DNA of 6,465 nucleotides from Phytohabitans sp036906915 (GCF_036906915.1 NZ_JBAKHX010000162.1:1-6465), one strand, 5' to 3'. Shown: positions 1 through 5,742, numbered from the stretch's first letter. Notes: generated by a model from the sequence alone, not told the origin. Translations and numbers: made by a program.

Positions 1-69
1 CAGGACAACGGCGTGCGCTATTCACGACGCGCCGCACCACCCACGGAAGCGTCAGGAGAGCCCCATTTC
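1..69. repeat. Left copy of terminal inverted repeat
   Basis: Bases 1-64 are identical to the reverse complement of 6402-6465. Base 65 differs (A here, G in the other copy), bases 66-69 match again, and similarity then stops. It begins CAGGACAACGGCGTGC and reads inward. Both copies touch the window edge, so the repeat may continue outside. Candidates are the end of an IS present in two inverted copies around the segment, or a repeat at which a short-read contig broke. No known telomere motif of linear actinobacterial replicons was recognised. Confidence 0.9.
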
Positions 70-342
70 GGGGCGGTGTTCCGTCGACTCGTCCAGGCTA
101 CTGGTATCGGCGAAGGTTCCCCGGCCCGTCCTCGGATCCACGACCTTCGCCATTCATTCGCGGTCCACACGTTGATCAGCTGGTACCAGGACGGCGGCGA
201 CGTGAGCGCCAAACTGCCCCGTCTTTCCACCTACCTGGGCCACCGCGGCCCCGTCTGCACCTACTGGTACCTCTCAGCTGTGCCTGAGCTACTGGCCCTG
301 GCCGCCGGTCGACTCGAAACCGTGCAGGAGGCCCAGTCATGA
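1..342 (+). CDS. Tyrosine recombinase, C-terminal fragment (5' end missing)
   Basis: This is the C-terminal catalytic part of a tyrosine (XerC/XerD or phage-integrase type) site-specific recombinase, which would cut and rejoin DNA at element ends. The reading frame is open from base 1. Counting from the GTG at 13, visible catalytic residues are HDLR (H43, R46), LGH (H77) and the nucleophile Y86 in TYWYLSA, with the usual LGH-to-Tyr spacing. The first catalytic arginine, the beta-strand lysine and the whole N-terminal DNA-binding domain are absent. The first 60-odd bases belong to the terminal inverted repeat; the recombinase-like part starts near FGAVFRRLV (around base 67). So the gene may be truly truncated there, or simply cut by the window edge. 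It ends in an ATGA overlap with the next recombinase, implying co-translation. That fits the second gene of a recombinase-in-trio element. Alone, the fragment cannot be active. Confidence 0.8.
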   Translation, partial: QDNGVRYSRRAAPPTEASGEPHFGAVFRRLVQATGIGEGSPARPRIHDLRHSFAVHTLISWYQDGGDVSAKLPRLSTYLGHRGPVCTYWYLSAVPELLALAAGRLETVQEAQS

Positions 343-1430
343 CCTCACTAGCGTCGACCCTGCAGCTGTTCTTCACCGAACGGCTCGCCAGACAGCGCCA
401 AGCAAGCCCTCGCACCGTGATCGCCTACCGCAACACGTTCCGGCTCCTGCTGCGCTTCCTGCAAGACCGGACCGGCAAAGCCCCATCGATCCTGGACTGG
501 CAAGACCTCACCGCCGAGGTAATCACGGCCTTCCTGGATCACCTCGAGACCGACCGACACAACAGCCCCCGCAGCCGCAACGCCCGACTGGCGGCCCTAC
601 GCTCGCTGTTTCACTATGCAGCCCTACGCCACCCCGAACACGCCCAACTCATCGCACAGGTGCTGGCCATTCCCCAGAAACGCTTCGACCGCACGCTGAT
701 CTCGTTCCTCAGCCCGGCAGAGGTCGACGCCCTGCTGGCCGCCCCCGACATCGACCGGTGGGAGGGCCGCCGTGACCGCGCCCTAATGGCACTGGCCGTG
801 CAAACAGGCCTTCGGCTATCCGAGCTCATCGGACTGAACTGCGGCGACCTCCAACTCGGCGCAGGACCCTACGTGCGCTGCACCGGCAAGGGCCGCAAAC
901 AACGCTGCACACCGCTCACGACCTCAACCACGGCGCTGCTGCGCGCCTGGCTACAGGAACGCGGCAACCTCCGCGACCAACCCCTGTTCCCCACCCGCAC
1001 CGGCCGACGCCTCAGCGACGACGCCGTCGAACGCCGACTCGCCGTCCACAAGACACACGCAGTGCAGCACTGCCCATCCCTCTCGACCAAGAAGATCACC
1101 CCGCACGTCCTGCGACACACCGCCGCGATGTCTCTGCTGCACGCCGGCGTCGACGTCGCGGTGATCGCTCTCTGGCTCGGCCACGCCGACATCCGCTCCA
1201 CCCAGATCTACCTGCACGCCGACATGACCATCAAGGAACGAGCCCTCGCCCGCACAACGCCACCGTCCGTGCAGGCAGGCCGATACCGCCCTACCGACAG
1301 CCTGCTCACCTTCATCGAAACCTGTGATTACCCCGACCACCCCCACCGCCGACACCGCGGAACCCGCCCGCCACCACCGTTCCAGGGCTCCGCCCAACAG
1401 CCCGTCGGGATAATCCCGAGGTCGGGATAA
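339..1430 (+). CDS. Tyrosine recombinase/integrase, complete, probable third gene of a RIT-type trio
   Basis: This 363-residue protein is a full tyrosine recombinase. Residues 1-100 form the SAM-like N-terminal core-binding domain, and about 120-305 the catalytic domain. The full catalytic set is visible: R159 in TGLRLSEL, K184 in TGKGRK, H256 and R259 in HVLRH, H282 in LGH, and nucleophile Y291 in QIYLHAD. The ATG at 339 overlaps the previous stop (ATGA) and has a strong AGGAGG at 326-331, seven bases upstream. Two coupled recombinases with different sequences are the hallmark of RIT elements, which carry three. The first gene of the trio is not in the window. Family proteins usually finish near residue 325 (here DSLLTFIE); the last 35 or so residues are a proline- and basic-rich tail that runs through the terminal palindromes, with TAA at the element edge. 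The tail may be native or read-through. Confidence 0.88.
   Translation: MTSLASTLQLFFTERLARQRQASPRTVIAYRNTFRLLLRFLQDRTGKAPSILDWQDLTAEVITAFLDHLETDRHNSPRSRNARLAALRSLFHYAALRHPEHAQLIAQVLAIPQKRFDRTLISFLSPAEVDALLAAPDIDRWEGRRDRALMALAVQTGLRLSELIGLNCGDLQLGAGPYVRCTGKGRKQRCTPLTTSTTALLRAWLQERGNLRDQPLFPTRTGRRLSDDAVERRLAVHKTHAVQHCPSLSTKKITPHVLRHTAAMSLLHAGVDVAVIALWLGHADIRSTQIYLHADMTIKERALARTTPPSVQAGRYRPTDSLLTFIETCDYPDHPHRRHRGTRPPPPFQGSAQQPVGIIPRSG
1401..1430. repeat. Cluster of alternating 7-bp inverted repeats at recombinase element end
   Basis: TCGGGAT occurs at 1405-1411 and 1422-1428 and its exact complement ATCCCGA at 1413-1419, giving two overlapping perfect palindromes with 1-base and 2-base spacers. 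A further small palindrome, CCCG-T-CGGG, lies at 1401-1409. The cluster contains the stop codon of the recombinase and abuts the ISL3 sequence. It is a good candidate for the terminal recombinase-binding site of the element; a transcription terminator is less likely because no T-tract follows. Confidence 0.7.
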
Positions 1431-1901
1431 GTCCACGCTCAGCACTGGCGGCACCGGCCCTACCGCAGCGGGCAGACCCATGAGGACTCGCAACACTGTG
1501 GTCCGGGACACCGCCACGCCGAGCCGGGCCAGCACCGCGGCGCCGGCGCGACCGGCAAGGGTCACGGCCAGGTCCGCGATCAGGGCGGTCAACTGGCGAG
1601 TCCGTCGCGCCCACCGCTGTGCCAGCGCTGGGATCTGTTCCCGGAACGTGCGCCGCCCGCAGCCGCTGGTCTGGCATAGCAGACGTCGGACCCGCAGCTC
1701 AACGACCACACCACGGCCAGCGGCCGGCAGATCGGCCAGACGGCGGACGTGATAGCCATGCACCCGCTGCGACGGTCGGTCGCACTGCGGGCAGGGCACC
1801 GCGACCGGTGGCGTTCTGGCTCGTACGACCAGCCCGGCGCCATCCTCGATCACCTCGTCGATCACCAACGTCGACAGCTGCGGCAACAACACCTTGATCA
1901 C
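1431..1901 (-). pseudogene. ISL3-family transposase, N-terminal fragment interrupted by the recombinase element
   Basis: This is the 5' third (about 157 codons) of an ISL3-family DDE transposase, which would cut and paste its own IS. The start is GTG at 1901. A zinc-ribbon domain is visible with CPQC (C37, C40) and C76/C81, followed by the helix-turn-helix region (TALIADLAVTLAGRAG and SRTTVLRVL). The last recognisable residues are VPPVLSVD (D157, codon 1433-1431), the point where family members continue with the first catalytic region, of the type VLGVDDFA. From 1430 leftwards the frame stays open but is antisense to the recombinase and no longer resembles a transposase. Most of the catalytic domain and all of the C-terminus are therefore missing, so the gene is dead unless the rest lies beyond the left edge on the far side of the RIT element. 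Confidence 0.82.
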
Positions 1902-1907
1902 GTCCGA

Positions 1908-1930
1908 GGCACACCAGCAAGGAGTGTGCC
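1908..1930. repeat. Hairpin just upstream of the ISL3 transposase start
   Basis: GGCACAC (1908-1914) and GTGTGCC (1924-1930) are perfect complements separated by 9 bases. The stem ends 6 bases before the GTG start at 1901 on the - strand, where a ribosome site would lie, and no clear Shine-Dalgarno sequence is seen. Stems at this position in IS elements can limit transposase translation from outside transcripts; that role is inferred here. Confidence 0.4.
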
Positions 1931-1980
1931 CTACCGCCGCCGACCACTAAGGACAGACCCCACCACCGTCTCTGTGCCAG

Positions 1981-2031
1981 AGCCGTTTTCGCGATAGTCC
2001 CTGACAGAGGGGGACTATCGCGAAAACGGCT
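1981..2031. repeat. Perfect 21-bp inverted repeat with 9-bp spacer
   Basis: Arm 1981-2001 (starting AGCCGTTTTCGCGATAG) is the exact reverse complement of 2011-2031; the spacer 2002-2010 is TGACAGAGG. Flanking bases do not pair, so the arms have sharp ends. It lies between the ISL3 leader and the truncated last gene of the operon. The likeliest reading is two IS terminal repeats facing away from each other. A terminator (no T-run on either side) or a recombinase site are weaker alternatives. Confidence 0.85.
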
Positions 2032-2097
2032 GGCCGCCTTCCGCACGAACCTGGCGTATTCGCGCAGTAGTTGCGGGAGGTCGAACATGGTGGTCAT
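2032..2097 (-). pseudogene. 5' stub of a gene translationally coupled to the flavoprotein gene
   Basis: An ATG at 2097-2095 overlaps the stop of the flavoprotein gene (ATGA), a typical coupled start. The 22 or so codons before the inverted repeat read MTTMFDLPQLLREYARFVRK and carry a plausible amphipathic helix. Beyond base 2031 the frame enters the inverted repeat and the ISL3 leader, staying open to 1699 but antisense or out of phase with the transposase, so that extension is an artefact. I read this as the beginning of a sixth operon gene cut off by the IS. The family cannot be recognised from so short a piece. It could instead be a chance ORF. Confidence 0.4.
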
Positions 2098-3155
2098 CCG
2101 ATCTTCGTGGCGGTGGCGGCGGTGAGGACGGCGTTGGCGGCTTGTTGGCCTGCGTAGAGGGCGCCTTCGATGTGGCCGGTGTAGTCGGGGGCGGTTTCGG
2201 TGGAGGCCCAGTGCAGTCGCCCGCCGAGGGTCGGCTGCTGGAAGCGGGGGTGGCCGAACAGCCCGTAGTTGTTCTGCTGAGTGGCGCCGGCTGGTGAGGT
2301 CCACTGTTCGGCGCTCCAGTTCTGCACATGTAGCGCTTCGATCTCGGCGGCCGGCGGGCCGAACATGGCGGTCAGCTGCGCGGTCACCGTCTGCTCGAAG
2401 CCGGGGCCGATGTCGGTGGCGTGGGCGAACCCGAACAGGGCAGCGCGGGTGCCGTCGGGGCCGGACATGTCGTGGATCTCCCGGAGAGGGCCGGTGCGGC
2501 TGATCGCGGCTCCGGCAAGTCCGGCGGTGCGCCAGAACGGGGCGCGGTACCGGACGACGACTTTCGCTGCGGCGCCCATCCAGACCGGGATGATCGCGGC
2601 GAGTCGTGCCAGGTCCGGGTCGAGGGGGGTGTCGAAGGTGATGCGGGCGACGGCGAGTGCCGGTGGGACGGCGAGGACGACCTGCCGTGCGTGAAGGACC
2701 TCGGATCCGGTCTGGAGGTGAACGGTGTCGTTGTCGAGCCGGATGCCGGTGACCGGTGTCGACAGACGCAGCGCCGCGTCGGGAAGTCGGGCGGCGAGAC
2801 CGGTGGCCAGGGTGTCGGCGCCGGTGGGGAACCGGTACGCGGGGGCGTCGATCGGGTTGCCGCGAAAGCGCTGTACTCCGGTGTGGTCCTGCAGGAGGGC
2901 GTCGCCGTGGCGGTGCTGGTCGAAGGCGGTGATTCCCAGTTCGGCGACGAGGTTGGTGACGCGTTGTTCGCCGTTCCAGAACCAGGTGGCGCCCACGTCG
3001 TAGCCGTCGATGCTGGCCAGCCGGCCGCCGACGCGGTCGCGGGCTTCCACGCAGAGAGTGTCGAGACCGGCCGCGTGCAGCAGGGTGGCGGCGGTGAGGC
3101 CGGCCGGTCCGGCGCCGACCACGATGACGTCGTGCACGGTGTCCATGGGTGCCAT
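2094..3155 (-). CDS. FAD-dependent amine oxidase-like flavoprotein
   Basis: This 353-residue protein belongs to the flavin monoamine oxidase/phytoene desaturase-like superfamily, soluble oxidoreductases that oxidise C-N or C-C bonds using FAD. The N-terminal Rossmann motif is GAGPAGL (14-20), the ribose-binding acidic residue is E37, and DRVGGR spans 40-45. A conserved active-site-type lysine, K198, lies in the segment before RYRAPFWR. The C-terminal FAD-binding motif is ASTETAPDYTGHIEGALYAG (317-336). No cysteine sits where some MAOs attach FAD covalently, so binding is probably non-covalent. There is no signal peptide or C-terminal membrane anchor. It is short for the family (often 400-500 residues) but both FAD ends are present. 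It starts 4 bases after the alcohol dehydrogenase stop. A second ATG three codons in is an equally possible start; the ribosome site is weak, suggesting coupling. The substrate cannot be inferred, and amine oxidase is a family label. Confidence 0.85.
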   Translation of the reverse strand: MAPMDTVHDVIVVGAGPAGLTAATLLHAAGLDTLCVEARDRVGGRLASIDGYDVGATWFWNGEQRVTNLVAELGITAFDQHRHGDALLQDHTGVQRFRGNPIDAPAYRFPTGADTLATGLAARLPDAALRLSTPVTGIRLDNDTVHLQTGSEVLHARQVVLAVPPALAVARITFDTPLDPDLARLAAIIPVWMGAAAKVVVRYRAPFWRTAGLAGAAISRTGPLREIHDMSGPDGTRAALFGFAHATDIGPGFEQTVTAQLTAMFGPPAAEIEALHVQNWSAEQWTSPAGATQQNNYGLFGHPRFQQPTLGGRLHWASTETAPDYTGHIEGALYAGQQAANAVLTAATATKIG

Positions 3156-3159
3156 GTGC

Positions 3160-4203
3160 CTATCTCGGGTGTTCGCCGGTGGTCAGGACCACGCGGAAGC
3201 GGGCGTCGCCGGCTTGCTGGCTGATGAGGGCTTGTTCTGCCTGTTCGAGGGGCAGGGTCTGGGTTCGGGGCCGGATCCCGGTGGCGGCGGCGAACCGCAT
3301 GGCCTGTTCGGTGTCGGCGGGGCTGCCGGTCAGGTGCCCACCGATGGTGCGGGCGTGCATGACGAGTGCGGCCATCGGCAGGTGCACCGCGGTGGCGTCG
3401 AACCCGGCGACGGTGAGCCGTCCGTGTGGGGTCAGCCCGGTGATCAGGTCGGCTAGCAGGGCGCTGGTGGCGGCGGTGGACACGATCAGTGTCGCGCCAC
3501 CCAGCTCTTTCAGGGCGGCGCCCGGCGTCTGGTCGTCGGTGTTGATGTAGTGGTGGGCGCCGAGGTCGAGGGCGGCTTGCCGTTTGTGGTCGCCGCGGCT
3601 CACGGCGACGGTCTCGTAGCCCATCGCTGCGGCGAACTGCACCGCGAGGTGGCCCAGCCCGCCGATGCCGATCACGGCGACCCGGTCGCCGGTCTGGGCG
3701 CCGCCGTGGCGCAGAGCGTTGAAGGTGGTGACACCGGCACACCCGAACGGTGCCGCCTCGACGAAGCTCAGCGCGTCCGGGATCCGCGCGAGCGTCGTGG
3801 CGGGAACGGTGATGGTGGTGGCCCAGCCGCCGGGATAGGACAGGCCGGGAACCTGCCGGTCGGGGCAGTGCACAACGTCGCCGCGGCGGCAGGCGATGCA
3901 GTGGCCGCAGCTGCCACCGAACCAGCCGACGGTCACCCGGTCGCCCGGCTGCCAGCCGGACACCCGTGGCCCGACCTCGGCGATCACTCCGGCGACCTCA
4001 TGGCCGGGAGTGATCGGGAACCCCGCGGACGGTGAGCCGGCGCCGACGGTGCCGGCGTCAGCCCCGCAGACGCCACTGGCGGCCACGTCGATGCAGACCT
4101 CACCGGTATCCGGTGTCCGTGGGCTGATCGGGGTGACCGTCAGCCTGCCGCCGGGGGCGTGTACCTGCACGGCCGTGGCAGCCGGCCGGACGTCATCGAA
4201 CAC
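3160..4203 (-). CDS. Zinc-dependent alcohol dehydrogenase (MDR family)
   Basis: This 347-residue medium-chain dehydrogenase/reductase would interconvert an alcohol and an aldehyde or ketone with NAD(P). Counted from the GTG start, the catalytic zinc ligands are C46 (GVCGAD), H68 with E69 (PGHE) and C155 (GCAGVTT). The structural zinc site is C99, C102, C105 and C113. The nucleotide-binding motif GIGGLGH lies at 179-185, followed by AVSRGDHKR, where R203 could favour NADP(H). Length is normal for the family. The GTG at 4203 is chosen because AGGAG stands nine bases upstream and no ATG gives a full N-terminus; a long upstream extension of the frame is unsupported. One oddity is that the usual GVCHSD reads GVCGAD, so the histidine next to the first zinc cysteine is glycine. 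It lies 89 bases after the OsmC gene and 4 bases before the flavoprotein gene. The natural substrate is unknown. Confidence 0.93.
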   Translation of the reverse strand: MFDDVRPAATAVQVHAPGGRLTVTPISPRTPDTGEVCIDVAASGVCGADAGTVGAGSPSAGFPITPGHEVAGVIAEVGPRVSGWQPGDRVTVGWFGGSCGHCIACRRGDVVHCPDRQVPGLSYPGGWATTITVPATTLARIPDALSFVEAAPFGCAGVTTFNALRHGGAQTGDRVAVIGIGGLGHLAVQFAAAMGYETVAVSRGDHKRQAALDLGAHHYINTDDQTPGAALKELGGATLIVSTAATSALLADLITGLTPHGRLTVAGFDATAVHLPMAALVMHARTIGGHLTGSPADTEQAMRFAAATGIRPRTQTLPLEQAEQALISQQAGDARFRVVLTTGEHPR

Positions 4204-4212
4204 AGCAATACG

Positions 4213-4217
4213 CTCCT
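4213..4217 (-). promoter_or_regulatory. Ribosome binding site fixing the GTG start of the alcohol dehydrogenase
   Basis: AGGAG on the - strand sits nine bases before the GTG at 4203-4201. It decides the start, because the open frame runs much further upstream, to 4581, across the OsmC gene. Confidence 0.7.
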
Positions 4218-4270
4218 GCCTCGCGGCGCACGAGGTGGATGGGGTGATCAGGGCCGGGGCGACCGGTGGG

Positions 4271-4285
4271 GCCGGGAGCCCCGGC
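4271..4285. repeat. GC-rich hairpin between the OsmC and alcohol dehydrogenase genes
   Basis: GCCGGG and CCCGGC form a perfect 6-bp stem with a 3-base loop, starting 8 bases after the OsmC stop. No T-run follows, so it is not a classical terminator. It might stabilise the upstream mRNA or partly attenuate transcription, or be a chance product of high GC. Confidence 0.3.
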
Positions 4286-4292
4286 TGCGATC

Positions 4293-4837
4293 TCAGGCTC
4301 CGTCGCTGGCGGTGATGACCGGCTCCACGGAGATGGCGCGGCGGAAGTTGTTGAGGTTGGGTGAGGTAGCGAGAGCGGCTTCGATGGCGGCGCGCACCTC
4401 GTTCTCGGGTGCGGGGCTGGTGGCGTCGACGTGCACGGTGACCTGGTCGTAGCCGGGGTTCACGGTGGGGTCGAGGCCGAGGAAGCCGCGCAGGTCCAGT
4501 TTCCCGCTCGATCGGATCCGCAAGGTGGTCAGGGTGATGCTGCGGGTGGCCGCGGTGGCGACGATGCCGACGGTCATGCACGCGTTGAGGGCGGCGAGCA
4601 GCAGTTCCTGCGGATTGGGGGCGGTGTCCTCACCGAGCAGCGTGGCCGGTTCGTCGGCGTCGACGGTGAACTGATGCGGGTGTTGCTGCCCGCCGAGGTG
4701 GTAGGAGCTGATGTGGGCTCGGCTGCGGGTGCCGCCCTGCCAGTGGGTGTCGACGGCGAAGCCGGCCGTACCAGCCTTAGGATCGGTGGTGACGCTCGCG
4801 GCGAAGGCGGCGAGCGCGGTGGTGTGATGCCATTCAT
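4293..4837 (-). pseudogene. OsmC-family peroxidase-like gene with a 1-bp frameshift at codon 5
   Basis: OsmC/Ohr-family proteins are small cytoplasmic thiol-dependent peroxidases that reduce organic hydroperoxides. The main frame contains family landmarks: THWQGGTRS, PNPQELLLAALNACMTVG (with the reactive-type cysteine in NAC), LDLRGFLGLDP, and ATSPN near the C-terminus. Only one cysteine is present. The only start with a good ribosome site is ATG at 4837, giving MNGI and then the wrong frame. Inserting one base between 4825 and 4826 would give MNGIDTTALAAFAAS, continuing into the OsmC frame for a normal 181-residue protein. The OsmC frame itself has no ATG, GTG or TTG before M at 4577, inside the core. 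So this is either a genuine single-base deletion that kills the gene or a sequencing error. It lies 26 bases after the dehydrogenase gene and is clearly a member of the operon. Confidence 0.8.
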
Positions 4838-4844
4838 CAGGTTT

Positions 4845-4850
4845 CTCTCC
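4845..4850 (-). promoter_or_regulatory. Ribosome binding site of the OsmC gene
   Basis: GGAGAG on the - strand lies seven bases before the ATG at 4837. It supports that ATG as the original start and therefore supports a frameshift rather than a downstream start. Confidence 0.65.
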
Positions 4851-4863
4851 GTCCGCTGAGTGG

Positions 4864-5640
4864 TCACTGGTTGCGGCCGGCCATGACGCCGCCGTCGACG
4901 TCCCAGATTGCGCCGGTTACCCAGCCGGCCTGCTCGGACAGCAGGAAGGTGACGGCGTTCGACACGTCGGCGGTGGCGCCGATCCGGCCGATCGGGTGGA
5001 AGCCGTTGAAGCCGGCCAGCGCGGTGTCGACCTCGGCGGGCGGGATGAAGCCCTCGTAGATGGGGGTGGCGACCACGGCCGGGGAGACGGCGTTGACCCG
5101 GATCTTGTGGGCGGCCAGTTCCATGGCCAGGTGCTGGGTGAGGGCGTGCAGGCCGGCCTTGGCCATCGAGTACGCCGACGAGGGGGTCGCGGCGATGGCC
5201 TGCTTGGCCCACATGCTGCCGATGTTGACGATGGCGCCGCCGCGGCCGCCGTCGGCCATGCCCTGCGCGACGGTCTGGGTGATCAGGAAGGTGGCCTTGT
5301 TCAGGTCCAGGTAGCTGTCGTAGTCGGCCGCGGTGTGCTCCAGAAACGGCTTGGGCACGAACACGCCGGCGGCGTTGACCAGCAGCGTCGCGTCGGCGTG
5401 CTCGGCGGCCAGCTGCTCACGCACCCGGGTCACCGCGTCGGGGTCACGCAGGTCGGCGATGATGCCCCACGCCTGCCCCCGGGCGGCCAGGTCGGTGACG
5501 GTCTTGTCGACGCGTTCCGGGCGGGAGCCGATGACGACCGCGCTGCCACCGCCGGCGACGACGTCCGCGGCGACCTGGCGGCCCATGCCGCTGCTGCCGC
5601 CGACCACGACGAGCTTACGGCCGGTGAAGTCCTGTGCCAT
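4864..5640 (-). CDS. Short-chain dehydrogenase/reductase (classical SDR)
   Basis: This 258-residue classical SDR is a cytoplasmic NAD(P)-dependent oxidoreductase acting on a carbonyl or hydroxyl group. The cofactor glycine motif is GGSSGMG (14-20, replacing the commoner TGxxxGxG), the structural motif is NAAG (89-92), and the catalytic tetrad is N114, S142, Y157 and K161 (YSMAK). R40 at the end of the second beta strand (GSR) suggests NADP(H). NAVSPAVVATP follows in the usual place, and WDVDGG near the C-terminus is the normal family ending, so the protein is complete. The ATG at 5640 has AAGGAG at 5648-5653, a good ribosome site. It is the first gene after tetR, with an operator-like palindrome 20 bases upstream, so it probably heads the regulated operon. 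The substrate is unknown; reduction of a reactive aldehyde, ketone or quinone would suit the context. Confidence 0.93.
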   Translation of the reverse strand: MAQDFTGRKLVVVGGSSGMGRQVAADVVAGGGSAVVIGSRPERVDKTVTDLAARGQAWGIIADLRDPDAVTRVREQLAAEHADATLLVNAAGVFVPKPFLEHTAADYDSYLDLNKATFLITQTVAQGMADGGRGGAIVNIGSMWAKQAIAATPSSAYSMAKAGLHALTQHLAMELAAHKIRVNAVSPAVVATPIYEGFIPPAEVDTALAGFNGFHPIGRIGATADVSNAVTFLLSEQAGWVTGAIWDVDGGVMAGRNQ

Positions 5641-5660
5641 GGCTGATCTCCTTCTGATGT

Positions 5661-5678
5661 CTATCTACTAGTTGGAAG
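5661..5678. promoter_or_regulatory. Predicted TetR operator in front of the dehydrogenase operon
   Basis: CTATCTACTAGTTGGAAG matches the tetR-promoter palindrome at 6326-6343 in 15 of 18 positions, with the same central CTAGTTGG. It is less symmetric. It lies 20 bases before the dehydrogenase ATG and 64 bases after the tetR stop, in a 102-base gap that therefore probably holds a second promoter. No strong -35 element is apparent there. Confidence 0.65.
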
Positions 5679-5742
5679 GTTGCTTGGTCGTGCGAAAGCG
5701 CTACCGCAGTGTGCTGTGCGCGGCTGTGCTGAGGGCGTGTTG

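Larger units (their letters stand above)
65..1430 (+). mobile_element. Right part of a recombinase-in-trio (RIT-like) element
   Basis: Two overlapping, co-oriented, non-identical tyrosine recombinases followed directly by a palindrome cluster match the organisation described for RIT elements. The right boundary is set at 1430, because antisense ISL3 transposase coding sequence begins immediately beyond it (base 1431). The left part, including the first recombinase gene and the left end, is missing, lost at or beyond the inverted repeat at 1-69. Being incomplete, it is probably not mobile by itself. Assignment to RIT rather than another tandem-integrase element is inference. Confidence 0.55.
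1431..2001 (-). mobile_element. ISL3-family insertion sequence remnant (5' part only)
   Basis: The element comprises the transposase fragment, roughly 80 bases of leader and a probable terminal inverted repeat at 1981-2001, read inward on the - strand as GGGACTATCGCGAAAACGGC. The outer end is uncertain: it could be base 2001, or the palindrome to 2031 may contain ends of two copies. The inner end is the junction with the recombinase element at 1430/1431. The matching far end of the IS is not in the window, so target duplication cannot be checked. Confidence 0.6.

Noticed and set aside
1..69. Telomere of a linear actinobacterial plasmid
   Set aside because: The inverted ends are suggestive, but the sequence lacks the series of palindromes typical of such telomeres and encodes an open frame joined to a recombinase fragment.
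951..1430. The - strand ISL3 transposase frame staying open far into the recombinase gene
   Set aside because: It is antisense to a complete recombinase with all catalytic residues; beyond 1430 the translation has no transposase features. Long antisense frames are expected at this GC content.
1405..2001. Similarity between GATAATCCC at the recombinase element end and GATAGTCCC in the 1981-2031 repeat as a shared target site
   Set aside because: Only a nine-base resemblance, with flanks that do not match; likely coincidence.
1699..2031. A - strand frame continuing the truncated coupled ORF through the inverted repeat into the ISL3 region
   Set aside because: It overlaps the transposase coding sequence in a different frame and its translation is low-complexity, so only the part before the inverted repeat was kept.
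1981..2031. The 21-bp inverted repeat as a rho-independent terminator
   Set aside because: There is no T-run on either side, and sharp identical arms fit IS ends better.
2421..3224. Long + strand open frames opposite the flavoprotein, alcohol dehydrogenase and dehydrogenase genes (for example 2421-3224 and 4996-5646)
   Set aside because: Glycine/valine/alanine-rich shadows of GC-rich genes with no motifs or ribosome sites.
2384..3742. A 452-residue arginine/proline-rich - strand frame
   Set aside because: An out-of-phase shadow spanning two well-supported genes, with shadow-type composition.
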